Assembly: GCA_007751255.1 (NCBI GenBank) | Contig: CP036296.1 | Coordinates: 6,758,001-6,822,000 of the forward strand | Direction of reading: 5' to 3' | DNA: 64,000 bases | From: Engelhardtia mirabilis | GTDB lineage: Bacteria; Planctomycetota; UBA1135; GCA-002686595 | Shown here: one piece after another, positions 7,771 through 17,056 of the stretch | How positions within the stretch are numbered: position 1 is the stretch's first letter | How the letters are laid out: every line of letters starts with the position of its first letter | Translations under genes and position numbers: made by a program | The notes under the pieces: model-generated | Told to the model about the DNA's origin: nothing | The model's input: only the letters and a program-made list of their open reading frames with translations | Database searches by the model: none

Positions 7771-8535
7771 TTGGTCCCCCCTGCAGACTTCGACGAGGAC
7801 GAGGACCTCTTCAACTTCGACGAGCTCTACGACGAGCCCGCCGTGGCGACGTCCCAAGAGATCGACGTCGACGAGTTCCTCGCCGCCGTCGACCACGGCG
7901 CCACCCCGGACGACCTCGGTGGATACGACGACGAGGGTCCGAGCGCCATGGACAGCGTGCTCGACCTGCCGGAGCTCGACCCCACTGGCGATCTGTTGAA
8001 CACCGGTGCGGCCCTGCCCGGCGGCTCCGGCTACACCGCGCAACGGGATCCGGCCCTGCCGCTGCCCGGCCGCTCGGGTGGCCCGCGCCAGGTCGAGACG
8101 GTGGCGGTCTCGACCTCCATCCCGAAGATCGTCTGGGTCGGCGCGGGCTTCCTGGCCCTGCTCAACCTGATGGCCGTGTTCGTGGTCTGGAGCAGCCAGA
8201 AGCAGAGCACCGATCAACTCGACCGTGTGCGCGACGAGCTGAGTGAGGTCGCACGCGACGTGCGCGACGACGTCCAGCGCCAGGTCGAGACGATCCAGCG
8301 CACCACGGCGCCGTTGGTGGTCCCCGCGGGGCTGCCCGCCGGCTCCTTCGACCGCATCGATGACGCTCTCGCCCGGCACGACTTCGCCTCCGCCCGGCGC
8401 CAGCTCTTCGCCGCCCTGTCGGTGGCCGACGCGCTCGACGATGCGGCCAAGCAGGACTTCCAGGCCCAGGCCGAGTTCCTCTTGGCCGACACCTATCGAC
8501 TCGAGGCCCTGTCCCGCGAGGACGGCATCCAATGA
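7771..8535 (+). CDS. Single-pass membrane protein with acidic N-tail and coiled coil
   Basis: A 254-residue protein of no recognised family, beginning at a TTG three bases after the upstream stop. Residues 1-110 are very acidic and low-complexity, with repeated DEDE/DEF segments. One transmembrane helix (IVWVGAGFLALLNLMAVFVV, about 121-140) follows. Then comes a coiled-coil stretch (DRVRDELSEVARDVRDDVQ) and a helical C-terminus with a TPR-like feel. Topology is probably N-in, C-out. It overlaps the next gene by 4 bases (ATGA), so it belongs to a tightly coupled set with the pseudo-receiver protein and two envelope TPR-like proteins. The acidic cytoplasmic tail could dock the upstream ATPase; that is inference. 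Confidence 0.6.
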   Translation: MVPPADFDEDEDLFNFDELYDEPAVATSQEIDVDEFLAAVDHGATPDDLGGYDDEGPSAMDSVLDLPELDPTGDLLNTGAALPGGSGYTAQRDPALPLPGRSGGPRQVETVAVSTSIPKIVWVGAGFLALLNLMAVFVVWSSQKQSTDQLDRVRDELSEVARDVRDDVQRQVETIQRTTAPLVVPAGLPAGSFDRIDDALARHDFASARRQLFAALSVADALDDAAKQDFQAQAEFLLADTYRLEALSREDGIQ

Positions 8536-10112
8536 AGCTCGCCCTCGCTGCCCTGGCCCTGGCAGGTCTGACCCTGCCGGCGGCCTTCCATGGACTGAGC
8601 CTGGCCGCCCCGGCCGTGGTCCGCGCCGATGCCGAGGCCGAAGCCGAGGACGAGGCGGAGTCCGCACCGGACGAAGCCCCCCTGGAGCACGCCGGGTCCG
8701 ACGGCGAGCCGCTGTACGTCTGGCTCGAGCAAGTCGGGGCCGAGACCCAGGTCACCGTGCGCGGACGCAACGTCTCGCTGGAGACCGTGCTCAAGGAGAT
8801 CGCCCGGCGCGACCAGCGCATCGTCGAGGGCCTCTCGGCCACGCGGCGCGGCGTGCTGGTCAGCATCGAGCTGGAGGAGCGCCCGATCGAAGAGGTGCTC
8901 GAGTACGTCCTCGGCGGCGCGGGCCTGGTGGCCGAGCTGTCGCCGGGCCTGTTGATCGTGCGCGAGGACGACAGCAGCCAACTCACCGTCGAGCGCCTGC
9001 GCGAGCGTGCCATGGCCCTCTACCTGCGCGCCACGACGCGCTACCCGGGGCACGCCTCGACCGAGCGCGGGCGCCTCAGCCAGGGCGAGATCGAAGAGGA
9101 CCGGGGCAACCCGACCGCCGCCCTGGAGCAGTACCAGACCCTGCTCGAGACCTTCTCGGGTTCGCCCTACCGGCCCGAGGCCTACCTGCGCTCGGGGCTC
9201 GTGCTCGAGGAGCTCGAGCGCTGGGCCGAGGCCGCGCAGCAGTTCCGCCAGGCGTCGGGCGACACCGAGTTCACGCCCGAGTACATCCCCGCGCGTATCG
9301 GCCTGGCCCGCTGCCAGATGGAGATGGGCAACCCGGACATGGCGCTCTTGATGATCGAGTCCCTCGACGACGCCGTGCCGCCCCGTTCGCGCCAGGACCA
9401 GGCCGAGCGCGGCCTGGTGCGGGCGCGCTGCCAACTGCAGCGCGAGATGTTCGTCGAGTGCCTCGGGATCGTCGACCAACTGGAGCGCGCCGGCCTGTCC
9501 GACGCCGACTCGGCCGAGGCCATGCGCCTGCGGGCCCAGGCCTTCGAGGGCCTGCACTACTACCCCGAGGCCGGCCGCGCCTGGCTGGTGCACGCACGCA
9601 TGACCGACGGTGCGATCCGCGACGTGTCCTTCGAGCGCGCCGCCGCGATCGCCATGGACGACGGCGACCACATCGGCGTGCTGTTCGTGGCCGCCGAGTG
9701 CGAGAAGGCCGGCAGCGGTGCGCTGCTCGGGCCCATGGCCCGCTCGGCGCGTCGTGCCCTGGGTCTGCCGATCGACCTCGGCGTGGACGACGCCACCGAC
9801 TCCGAGCGGATCAAGATCTGCGAGGAGTGGTTGGAGGAGGGCGAGCTGACCTTCGCCAAGCCTGTGCTGGCCGACCTGCACGCCCGCCGCGCGACCGTAC
9901 ACCCCAGCCTGCGCCAGCGGGCCGCACTGGCCTGGGGACGCTGTCTGTACCTCGAAGCCGGAGTGGAGGCCGCGCTCTCGGTCCTGCGCGACGCGCGCCC
10001 GAACATCGAGGAACCCGCTGAACGCCTGGCCCTGGACCTGATGGCGGCCGAGATGCTCGAAGCCGAGCGTCAGTTCGCCCGGGCCGTTGAAGCCTACGAA
10101 GGACGCTACTGA
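8532..10112 (+). CDS. Exported STN-like plus TPR-repeat protein
   Basis: A 526-residue protein with a Sec signal peptide (MKLALAALALAGLTLPAAFH), then an acidic linker and, at about residues 60-140, a secretin/TonB short-N-terminal-like domain (TQVTVRGRNVSLETVLKEIA and PIEEVLEYVLGGAGLVAELS). The remainder is TPR-like helices (QGEIEEDRGNPTAALEQYQT, SGLVLEELERWAEAAQQFRQ). STN domains are protein-interaction modules of the periplasm, so it probably sits there, attached to an envelope complex. Its start overlaps the previous stop and its stop overlaps the next start (TGATG). It is not an FlgP, FlgT or other flagellar envelope protein that I recognise. Confidence 0.62.
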   Translation: MKLALAALALAGLTLPAAFHGLSLAAPAVVRADAEAEAEDEAESAPDEAPLEHAGSDGEPLYVWLEQVGAETQVTVRGRNVSLETVLKEIARRDQRIVEGLSATRRGVLVSIELEERPIEEVLEYVLGGAGLVAELSPGLLIVREDDSSQLTVERLRERAMALYLRATTRYPGHASTERGRLSQGEIEEDRGNPTAALEQYQTLLETFSGSPYRPEAYLRSGLVLEELERWAEAAQQFRQASGDTEFTPEYIPARIGLARCQMEMGNPDMALLMIESLDDAVPPRSRQDQAERGLVRARCQLQREMFVECLGIVDQLERAGLSDADSAEAMRLRAQAFEGLHYYPEAGRAWLVHARMTDGAIRDVSFERAAAIAMDDGDHIGVLFVAAECEKAGSGALLGPMARSARRALGLPIDLGVDDATDSERIKICEEWLEEGELTFAKPVLADLHARRATVHPSLRQRAALAWGRCLYLEAGVEAALSVLRDARPNIEEPAERLALDLMAAEMLEAERQFARAVEAYEGRY

Positions 10113-11347
10113 TGCTGCGCCACACCGGACTCGTGACCACCGCCCTGGGGCTGGTGATCTTCGGCCCCAACGCCGCCAGCGAGCTGCTCGGGCAGGATGC
10201 CCAGCCACGCGACCCGCTGACCCAGGCTTGGTTCGACACCGTGCAATCGATCGGGACCCTCGAGGGCCTCTCGAACCAACTCGACCGCAAGCAGAGCGGC
10301 GCGATCGCCAACCTGCTGCGCAACACCGAGGAGCCCCTGGGCGATGCGGCGGAGCGGCAGACGCGGATCGACGAGCTGCAACGCGAGATCGATCGCATGC
10401 GTTCGGAGCTCGAGGTGATGCGTACGCGGATCCTCGCGCCCAAGCCGGTCGAACAGGCGGAGCAGCCCGGACAAGGCGCGAACAAGGGCACTCGCATCAG
10501 CGCAGCGACCGTGGGCATGACCGCGGCCGAGCGCCGCGCCCTGATCACCGGCGACGCCCCCGAGCCCGCCACGGACGTCGAGTCGATCCTGGCCGCGGCG
10601 CGCGCACGGGTCTTGGCCGAAGCCGCCCAGGCGGGTGTTTCCACCGGCAACACGCCGCTGATCAGCCCCCCGTCCAGCGTCCCGGCCAACGCCACAGGCA
10701 GCCTCGCGGGCAATCCCGCCGGGGGCACCCAGAACGCGAACACACCGCTGTTCGCGCCGCCGACTCAACCCGTGCCGGGTCTGCCGCCCAGCCGGGAGAC
10801 GATCGACTCGATGGAGACGACCCTGGTCCTGGCGCCGGGCGGCGCGGGCACGCGGGCCCTGAACCTCGGCATCGGCGCTCCGCCGACATCCGAATCGTCC
10901 GCGGCGGTCGACCCGAGCGCCGCCCAGGACGCCGTCGCCGCCGGCACCGCGCCGATCACCGAACGCATCGCCGCCGCCAACAGCGAGTACAACGCGGCTG
11001 CCGAGGCCGAGCTGCGCGCGCGTATCGCGGGGGCCTACTCCGCCGACACCGTGCTGCAGGGCCGCGCGGCCTACTTCGCGGAGGACTACGAGCGTGCCCT
11101 GGCGATCCTCGCGCCGATCATCGACGACCCGCGGGCCGTCTACTGGACCGGGCGCACCTACGAGAAGCTCGGCCGCTCCAAGGACGCCATGCGCGCCTAC
11201 GAGTCGGTGCTGGCCCTGCCCGACGCTGGCGACCTGGCGGTCAAGGCCAAGACCGACCTCGACTTCCTGCGTTGGAAGTGGGAGCACATGCAGGAGTTCG
11301 GCATCGCCGAGCAGAGCGGCGCCAGGACGGGGACCGCGAACCGGTGA
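10112..11347 (+). CDS. Exported TPR-like protein, partner of the STN-TPR protein
   Basis: A 411-residue protein. The N-terminus (LVTTALGLVIFGPNAASELL) looks like a signal peptide or anchor. A coiled coil (RIDELQREIDRMRSELEVM) and a long Ala/Pro/Ser-rich linker (about residues 110-280) follow. The C-terminal 100 residues contain two TPR-like helical pairs (GRAAYFAEDYERALAILAPI, YEKLGRSKDAMRAYESVLAL). The architecture recalls periplasmic CpoB/YbgF-type proteins (coiled coil, linker, TPR), but similarity is only architectural. It is coupled by a 4-base overlap (GTGA) to the histidine kinase gene, so this envelope pair is embedded in the flagellar regulatory operon and may report an envelope state to it. 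Confidence 0.58.
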   Translation: MLRHTGLVTTALGLVIFGPNAASELLGQDAQPRDPLTQAWFDTVQSIGTLEGLSNQLDRKQSGAIANLLRNTEEPLGDAAERQTRIDELQREIDRMRSELEVMRTRILAPKPVEQAEQPGQGANKGTRISAATVGMTAAERRALITGDAPEPATDVESILAAARARVLAEAAQAGVSTGNTPLISPPSSVPANATGSLAGNPAGGTQNANTPLFAPPTQPVPGLPPSRETIDSMETTLVLAPGGAGTRALNLGIGAPPTSESSAAVDPSAAQDAVAAGTAPITERIAAANSEYNAAAEAELRARIAGAYSADTVLQGRAAYFAEDYERALAILAPIIDDPRAVYWTGRTYEKLGRSKDAMRAYESVLALPDAGDLAVKAKTDLDFLRWKWEHMQEFGIAEQSGARTGTANR

Positions 11348-12513
11348 CCAAGCCCGCCCCCAGCGCACCCGCGGAGCGGGAACTGGACGTCGCGATGGAG
11401 CGCTTCGCCACCATCTCGCACGGCCTGCTCGAGAGCTACGACCGTCTGTCGGAGCGCGCCGAGCGGGTCGAGGGCGAGTTGGCCGTGGCCAACGCCGAGC
11501 TCGCGCGCCGTGTGGCGGAGCTCGACGCGATCCTCGAGGCCCTGCCCACCGGCGTCGTCGTGCGCGACTGCCTGGGTGCGGTCACGCGCGTCAACGCGGC
11601 GGCGCTCGAGATCGCCGGCACCCCCGCTGGCGGCGACACCGCGCAGCTCACGCGACTCTTCGCCGGCCTGCCCCAGGATGCGGCCGAACCCGTGCGGGTG
11701 GAGCTCGAGCGTCCCGACGGGGCTGTGCGCGCCCTGCGTACCCGCACCGCCGCGATCCAAGTCCGCCAGGGCGACGGCGCCGGGTCGGTGCAGATCCTCG
11801 ACGACCAGACCGAGCTGGAGCAGCTCGGGCGGCGCGCGGCGACTTCCGAGAAGATGGCCGCGGTGGGCACCCTGGCGGCGGGGATCGCCCACGAGATCCG
11901 CAACCCGCTGAACGCGATCAAGGGCTTCGCCGCGCTCCTAGGGCGCGGCGTGGCCGACAACGAGAAGCACGCCCGCTGGGCCGAGTTGGCGGTGTCGGGT
12001 TGCGAGGAGGCCGAGGCCATCGTGGCCGGGCTGCTCTCCTACGCCGAGCCGAGCCAACTGGAGCTCGAGACCGTCGACGCGAGCGAACTGGTGGCCGACG
12101 CCCTGGCGCGCTGCACGGTGCCCGCCGACGCGAGCGTCGAGACCTTCGTCGATGCCCCGCCCTTCGCCGGTGATCGGATCAAGCTGCGCCAGGCCCTGCG
12201 GAACCTGATCGACAACGCCCTCAGCGTGCAAACCACAAGCGCCCGCGTGCGTGTCACGGCGCGCGTCGAGGCGGGCGAGCTGGCCCTGCGCGTGGCCGAT
12301 GCGGGCGCGGGCGTCGAGCCGAGCCTGCGCGACCGCGTGCTCGAGCCCTTCTACACCACCCGCGCCGAGGGCACCGGCCTCGGCCTGGCACTGACCCACA
12401 CCGTCGCCCAGCTCCACGGCGGCCGCCTCGAGATCGAGGACGCCTGCGCGGAGTACGGCGGTGCCGAATTCGTCCTGCGCTTCCCCCTGCGCGTCTCCCA
12501 CGAAACTCGATGA
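11344..12513 (+). CDS. Soluble PAS histidine kinase, FleS/FlrB-like
   Basis: A 389-residue kinase from a GTG overlapping the previous stop. Order: N-terminal coiled coil (residues 15-60), a PAS domain (about 60-155, DAILEALPTGVVVRDCLGAV), HisKA with AHEIRNPLNAIKGF (His183), and HATPase_c with LRQALRNLIDNAL, VADAGAGVEPSLR and GTGLGLALTHTVAQLHGG. No membrane segment is present, as in FleS and FlrB, cytoplasmic kinases that check flagellar assembly and phosphorylate a sigma-54 activator. That activator is encoded next with a 4-base overlap. The function is well supported by context; the signal sensed is unknown. Reading frames extending upstream are shadows of the TPR-like gene. Confidence 0.85.
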   Translation: MTKPAPSAPAERELDVAMERFATISHGLLESYDRLSERAERVEGELAVANAELARRVAELDAILEALPTGVVVRDCLGAVTRVNAAALEIAGTPAGGDTAQLTRLFAGLPQDAAEPVRVELERPDGAVRALRTRTAAIQVRQGDGAGSVQILDDQTELEQLGRRAATSEKMAAVGTLAAGIAHEIRNPLNAIKGFAALLGRGVADNEKHARWAELAVSGCEEAEAIVAGLLSYAEPSQLELETVDASELVADALARCTVPADASVETFVDAPPFAGDRIKLRQALRNLIDNALSVQTTSARVRVTARVEAGELALRVADAGAGVEPSLRDRVLEPFYTTRAEGTGLGLALTHTVAQLHGGRLEIEDACAEYGGAEFVLRFPLRVSHETR

Positions 12514-13904
12514 AGCTCGAGCACGTCCTGGTCGTCGACGACGACCCCCTCTCCCGCGAGTTCCTCGCCGAAGCCGTGCGCGAGCTCGGTCACTCCGTCG
12601 AGGCCTTCGGCGAGCCCCGAGCGGCTCTCGAGCGACTGCGCCAGCGGCCCTTCGACCTCTTGATCACCGATCTCCGCATGCCGGACATGGATGGTCTCGA
12701 GCTCTTGCGCGCCGCGGCCGAGGTCGCGCCGGGCATGCCCGGGGTGCTGGTCACCGCCCACGGCACGATCCGCTCGGCGGTCGAGGCCATGCAGCTCGGC
12801 GCGGTCGACTTCCTGATGAAGCCGGTGGCGCCCGAGGCGCTCGAGCTGGTGCTCGGCCGCATCGCGCGCACGGCCCGTCTGGAGGCCGAGAACGCGTACC
12901 TCCGGGCCGAACGTACCGGCGACGCGCCGCAACTGGTGGCGCGCAGCCGCGCGATGCTCGAGACGCTCGAGGCCGCCGGTCGCGTGGCCGCTTCCAAGGG
13001 CACGGTGTTGATCACCGGCGAGAGCGGCACGGGCAAGGAGCGCGTGGCCCAGTTCATCCACGACTCGAGCCCGCGGCGCGAACAGGCCTTCATCCGGGTC
13101 AACTGCGCCGCCCTGTCGGAGCAACTGCTCGAGTCGGAGCTGTTCGGCCACGAGCGCGGCGCCTTCACCGGCGCCCACCGCCGACGCGAGGGTCGCTTCG
13201 AGCTGGCCGACGGGGGCACGCTGCTGCTCGACGAGATCGGCGAGATCTCGCCGGCCTTGCAGGTCAAGTTGCTGCGCGTGCTCGAGGAGGAGGAGTTCGA
13301 GCGCGTCGGAGGCAGCCAGACACTGCAGGTCGACGTGCGGATCATCGCGGCCACCAACCGCGACCTGCCCACCGAGGTGGCCGCCGGCCGCTTCCGCGAG
13401 GACCTCTACTACAGGCTGCACGTGCTGCCGGTCCACATCGCGCCCCTGCGCGGTCGCACGGACGACATCGCGCCCCTTGCCGAGCACTTCGCGCGGCACT
13501 ACGCCCGCCTGAACGGTGCGCGGCCGGTGTCCTTCTCGCCCGACGCCCTCGCGCGCCTCGCGAGCTGGTCCTGGCCCGGCAACGTGCGCGAGCTCGAGAA
13601 CGTCGTGCAACGCGCGGTGGTACTGACCGGCGGCGGCACGCTGCAACCCGCGGACCTGTCCTTCGGCAGCTCGCCGGGTACCGACGACATGGCCGCGACC
13701 GAGGACGCCCTCGACCGCGCCGTCGCGAAGCTCGGCGACCTGCTCGCCAACCGCAAGCTGGCCGACATCGAGCGCGAGGCGATCCTCGCCACGCTCGAGG
13801 AGACCGGCGGCAACAAGACCGAAGCGGCTCGCCGCCTGGGCGTCACCGCGCGCACCCTCTCCAACAAGTTCCGCCAGTGGCGTGCCGCTGGGCTGCTCGA
13901 CTGA
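12510..13904 (+). CDS. Sigma-54-dependent flagellar response regulator, FleR/FlrC-like
   Basis: A complete 464-residue NtrC-family activator. The receiver has acidic D10-D12, phospho-acceptor D54 (LLITDLRMPDMDG) and K104. The AAA+ domain has Walker A GESGTGKE (170-177), sigma-54 contact loop GAFTGA (217-222) and Walker B LLLDEIG. A Fis-type HTH (NKTEAARRLGVTARTLSNKF) closes the protein. The kinase gene overlaps it by 4 bases, and flgB begins 15 bases after its stop. It should activate sigma-54 promoters of middle or late flagellar genes when phosphorylated. It shares family and DNA-binding domain type with the ATPase-dead protein at 5652-6545, so the two may compete for or share sites (inference). 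Confidence 0.9.
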   Translation: MKLEHVLVVDDDPLSREFLAEAVRELGHSVEAFGEPRAALERLRQRPFDLLITDLRMPDMDGLELLRAAAEVAPGMPGVLVTAHGTIRSAVEAMQLGAVDFLMKPVAPEALELVLGRIARTARLEAENAYLRAERTGDAPQLVARSRAMLETLEAAGRVAASKGTVLITGESGTGKERVAQFIHDSSPRREQAFIRVNCAALSEQLLESELFGHERGAFTGAHRRREGRFELADGGTLLLDEIGEISPALQVKLLRVLEEEEFERVGGSQTLQVDVRIIAATNRDLPTEVAAGRFREDLYYRLHVLPVHIAPLRGRTDDIAPLAEHFARHYARLNGARPVSFSPDALARLASWSWPGNVRELENVVQRAVVLTGGGTLQPADLSFGSSPGTDDMAATEDALDRAVAKLGDLLANRKLADIEREAILATLEETGGNKTEAARRLGVTARTLSNKFRQWRAAGLLD

Positions 13905-13919
13905 GGCGTGAGGCCGACC

Positions 13920-14279
13920 ATGCGAATCGGAACCGAACAGAACGGGATGCTGATGCGGCTGCTCGACGCCTCTGTCGAGCGCGACCGCGTGATCACCTCC
14001 AACATCGCGAACATCAACACGCCCGGCTACAAGCGCCGACAGTTCAAGTTCGAGGAGCTGGTGCAGCGGGCCATGGCCAGCGGCGAGGACCCGAAGCAGG
14101 TCGAACCCGAGATCACCGTGGACTTGCAATCGGAGGCGCGCATCGACGGCAACAACGTCGTGCTCGAGGAAGAGGTCAGCATGCAACGCGAGAACCGGCT
14201 GCTGTATGAGACCTACGTGACCATGCTCCAAGGCCAGCTCAACCTGGTCGACTCGGCCATTCGCGGCACCGGCAACTAA
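13920..14279 (+). CDS. flgB: Flagellar proximal rod protein FlgB
   Basis: A 119-residue protein starting MRIGTEQNGMLMRLLDASVE, with the rod-family signature VITSNIANINTPGYKRRQF and the C-terminal segment ENRLLYETYVTMLQGQLNLV typical of FlgB. It forms part of the proximal rod in the periplasm on top of the MS ring. An in-frame GTG lies 12 bases earlier (13908), but I prefer the ATG at 13920, which has GTGAGG 6 bases upstream. It is the first structural gene of the flgBC-fliEFGHIJ run. Confidence 0.93.
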   Translation: MRIGTEQNGMLMRLLDASVERDRVITSNIANINTPGYKRRQFKFEELVQRAMASGEDPKQVEPEITVDLQSEARIDGNNVVLEEEVSMQRENRLLYETYVTMLQGQLNLVDSAIRGTGN

Positions 14280-14298
14280 CCCCTGACGCCCCCCCACC

Positions 14299-14730
14299 AT
14301 GAGCAGCATCGACACCCTATTCCGCGGCATGCGCTCCGCGACCAGCGGCCTGCGCGCCGAACGCGCACGCATGGACGTGATCGCCGAGAACCTCGCCAAC
14401 TCGCAAGTCACCTCGACCCCCGAGGGCGGACCCTACAGGCGCAAGGTGGTGAGCTTCGAGGCGCTCGTCTCCGACGGACCCGACGGCAACCCCACCGTCA
14501 GCGGCGTCGCGTCGGCGCGTGTCACCCGCGACATGACCACCGATTTCGAGACCGTGAACATCCCCGGTCACCCGGACGCGGACGCCTCGGGCATGGTCCG
14601 CATGCCCAACGTCAACGCGGTCAGTGAGCTGGCCGACATGATCACCGCCATGCGCGCCTACGAGGCCAACCTGACCTCGGCCGAGGGCTACGTGCGCATG
14701 GCGCAGCGGGCCCTCGAGCTCGCGCGCTGA
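14299..14730 (+). CDS. flgC: Flagellar proximal rod protein FlgC
   Basis: A 143-residue protein: MSSIDTLFRGMRSATSGLRA, then MDVIAENLANSQVTSTPEGG (rod-domain signature), PNVNAVSELADMITAMRAYE and a C-terminal YVRMAQRALELAR. All are typical of FlgC, which assembles with FlgB and FlgF in the rod. The start is preceded by a run of C residues (GCCCCCCCACC) and no Shine-Dalgarno sequence, although the gene lies only 19 bases after flgB. Confidence 0.95.
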   Translation: MSSIDTLFRGMRSATSGLRAERARMDVIAENLANSQVTSTPEGGPYRRKVVSFEALVSDGPDGNPTVSGVASARVTRDMTTDFETVNIPGHPDADASGMVRMPNVNAVSELADMITAMRAYEANLTSAEGYVRMAQRALELAR

Positions 14731-14785
14731 TCGAACGTCGCCCGCCCCCTGACTCCGAACCACCCGTCCCCGCCCGCCTCCCCCC

Positions 14786-15232
14786 ATGGCCGACACCTCC
14801 AGCATCCGCGGCTCGTCCAGCCTGCTCCAAGAAGCCCTCGCGGCCGGGCGCAAGCGCATGGCCGATCAGGGGCTGGCGACGCCGGACATGTCCGAGACCT
14901 TCGAGCGCATGGCGCGCGAGATGCTCGGCGGCAGCTCCTCCGGTCTGGGCGCGGCCCTGACCGGCGGCCTGACCGATCCGGCCCAGGGGGGCGCTACCCA
15001 AGTGCGCTCCGCGCCCCAGGGCGTCGCCAGCCTGCGCGAGGGTCTCACCGCCATCGACGCCGAGGTGCGCGCGGTCAACAACATGGAGGAGTCGGTGCTC
15101 GCGGGCAAGGTGCAGGACTTCCACGAGGTCGCGGCGCAGATCAAACGCGCCGACCTCGCCCTCAGTTACGCGATGGAGATCAGGAACCGACTGATCGACG
15201 CCTACCGCGAGACCATGCGGATGAGCGTCTGA
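14786..15232 (+). CDS. fliE: Flagellar MS ring-rod junction protein FliE
   Basis: A 148-residue protein whose last 60 residues (MEESVLAGKVQDFHEVAAQI and LALSYAMEIRNRLIDAYRE) match FliE, the adaptor joining the FliF ring to the rod. FliE is usually about 100 residues; here a Gly/Ala/Ser-rich N-terminal half adds about 40. The ATG follows a C-rich stretch with no ribosome-binding motif. It is placed between flgC and fliF as in most flgBC-fliE operons. Confidence 0.9.
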   Translation: MADTSSIRGSSSLLQEALAAGRKRMADQGLATPDMSETFERMAREMLGGSSSGLGAALTGGLTDPAQGGATQVRSAPQGVASLREGLTAIDAEVRAVNNMEESVLAGKVQDFHEVAAQIKRADLALSYAMEIRNRLIDAYRETMRMSV

Positions 15233-15244
15233 TTCGAGAGCGCG

Positions 15245-17056
15245 ATGAACGACCTCCTCAAGCAACTCCTCGACGGCTTCCAGGCCGCCTCCCTGGCGAC
15301 CAAGGCCACTTTCGCCTCGCTGCTGCTCGGTGCAGCCGCGATCGTGACCGGCGCCGTCATCCTGTCCAACCGTCCGCACTACGAGCGCTTGATCACGGAC
15401 CTCTCGGACAGCCAACTGTCGGCCGTGGGCTCCGCCCTGGCCGAAGCCGGCGTGCTCTGGCAACAGAGCCAGCCGCCCGGTCCGTACACGGTCTACGTGG
15501 ACGAGAAGGACCTGGGCGCCGCGCGCAACGCGATGTTCCTGTCCGGCGCCCTGACGGCCGTCGACGGCGGCATCCTGACCAAGGGTGCGGGCATCGGCAG
15601 CGTGTTCATGTCCTCCGGCGAGCGCGAGCAGCTCAAGCGCAAGCGCGAGTGGGAGGAGATGGAGAACATGCTCCTGTCGCTCAACTTCGTACAGGGCGCC
15701 AACGTGCGCACGAACGTGCCCACGGGCCTGGCCTTCGGGTTGTCCCCGCCGATCACCGGCTCGGTGGTCCTGAGCCTGCGCTCGGGCACCGAGTTGACTC
15801 GCGAGCAGGCCCGCACCGTCGCGCGCCTGGTGCGCTTCGGCCTGGGCATCGAGGAGGAGAATTTGGTCGTCGCGGACCAGGGCAGCCAGACCGTGTTCGA
15901 CGGCGGCGACCTGGGTGGACCCGGCGGGCCCGAGGGCTCGGAGTGGTTCCAACTGGCCGACACCTACGAGGAGAGCCGCGAACGCCGGGCCAACCTGCTC
16001 TTGGACGAGCTCTACGGCGAGGGCCTGGCGCGGGTCACCCTGGCGACCGAATGGGACTACGACTCGTCGACGGTCCTGATGGACGCGACGGATCCCAAGG
16101 CCAAGGCCACGGTCTTCGAGGAGACCAGCCAGTCCGAGACGCCGAAGTTTCCGCCGAGCAGCTCGGGCGGCGGCGGCAACGGTGCGGGCGCGGGCAGCAA
16201 CGTGGTCGATCCGGCCAACGCGACCCTCAACCCCGACGGCTCACTGAACTCCTCGACGGGACTGTCGAGCGGCAAGCAAGTGCCGGCGGAGGTGGCGACG
16301 AGCAAGGACTCGCGCACCCAGTACCAACCCAGCCGCACGATCTCCCAGACCAAGCGGCGGGTGCCCGAGTTGCAGCGCATGAGCGTGGCCCTGTGGCTCG
16401 ACAAGTCCCTCCTGGACCACGCTGAGGAGATCGCCGACGCGGTCCAGGCCACGGTCGGATTCGACAAGGCGCGCGGCGACAGCTTCAAGCAATCGACCTT
16501 CAGCTCGCCCCGCTCCGTGGTCGTCGAGGGCCCCGATGGCGAGCTCGTCGACGGCGAGGGTCAGCCCGTCGTGATCGAGGAAGAAGAGCCGGCCCTCAGC
16601 CCCCTGGTCGAGCTGCTCTTCAGCCGCGGCGTCGAGATCGTCTCGTCGCTGGCCTTCGTGTTGTTGCTGTTCATCTCCCTGCGCGGTGGCAGGGTCAAGG
16701 TCACTGACGACGACGATGAGGATTCCCTAGCGGGGTCCCACGGCGCCAACGCGGGCGCGGTTCGCGGCGTCGGCATGATGGTGGCGCAACCCGGCTCGCC
16801 CGCCGCGGCCGCTGCTGCGGCGGCGGCCGCGGCCGCGGGTCACTCCGGCGTCGAAGGTGGCTCGGCACCGTCGGGCGCGGCCCCCGCCCGCGGAGGCCGA
16901 GGTCAGCGCGTGCCGATCGAGCCGATCAATCCGGTCGAGATCGACCCCGAACTCCTGGCCATTCGCCAGGTCGAGGAGCTGCTCGCCACCGACCCGGAGC
17001 GGGTCGGCAAGATCCTCTCGTCCTGGGCCCGTGAGAAAGGCATGGCCCGGCTGTGA
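15245..17056 (+). CDS. fliF: Flagellar MS-ring protein FliF
   Basis: A 603-residue protein. First membrane helix at about residues 20-40 (ATFASLLLGAAAIVTGAVIL), a YscJ/FliF ring-building region (about 45-220, with NFVQGANVRTNVPTGLAF), a Gly/Ser-rich low-complexity insert near 310-340, and the FliF_C region (QYQPSRTISQTKRRVPELQ). A second membrane helix lies near 470 (IVSSLAFVLLLFISL). A poly-Ala tract near 520 precedes the C-terminal FliG-binding segment (VEELLATDPERVGKIL SSW). FliF forms the membrane base on which rotor and export gate are built. GAGAGCG precedes the ATG closely. The stop overlaps the fliG GTG by 4 bases. Confidence 0.95.
   Translation: MNDLLKQLLDGFQAASLATKATFASLLLGAAAIVTGAVILSNRPHYERLITDLSDSQLSAVGSALAEAGVLWQQSQPPGPYTVYVDEKDLGAARNAMFLSGALTAVDGGILTKGAGIGSVFMSSGEREQLKRKREWEEMENMLLSLNFVQGANVRTNVPTGLAFGLSPPITGSVVLSLRSGTELTREQARTVARLVRFGLGIEEENLVVADQGSQTVFDGGDLGGPGGPEGSEWFQLADTYEESRERRANLLLDELYGEGLARVTLATEWDYDSSTVLMDATDPKAKATVFEETSQSETPKFPPSSSGGGGNGAGAGSNVVDPANATLNPDGSLNSSTGLSSGKQVPAEVATSKDSRTQYQPSRTISQTKRRVPELQRMSVALWLDKSLLDHAEEIADAVQATVGFDKARGDSFKQSTFSSPRSVVVEGPDGELVDGEGQPVVIEEEEPALSPLVELLFSRGVEIVSSLAFVLLLFISLRGGRVKVTDDDDEDSLAGSHGANAGAVRGVGMMVAQPGSPAAAAAAAAAAAAGHSGVEGGSAPSGAAPARGGRGQRVPIEPINPVEIDPELLAIRQVEELLATDPERVGKILSSWAREKGMARL

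Noticed and set aside
12351-14411. Minus-strand open frame of 686 codons
   Set aside because: It covers the kinase end, the sigma-54 regulator, flgB and the start of flgC in antisense; composition shows it is a codon-bias shadow.
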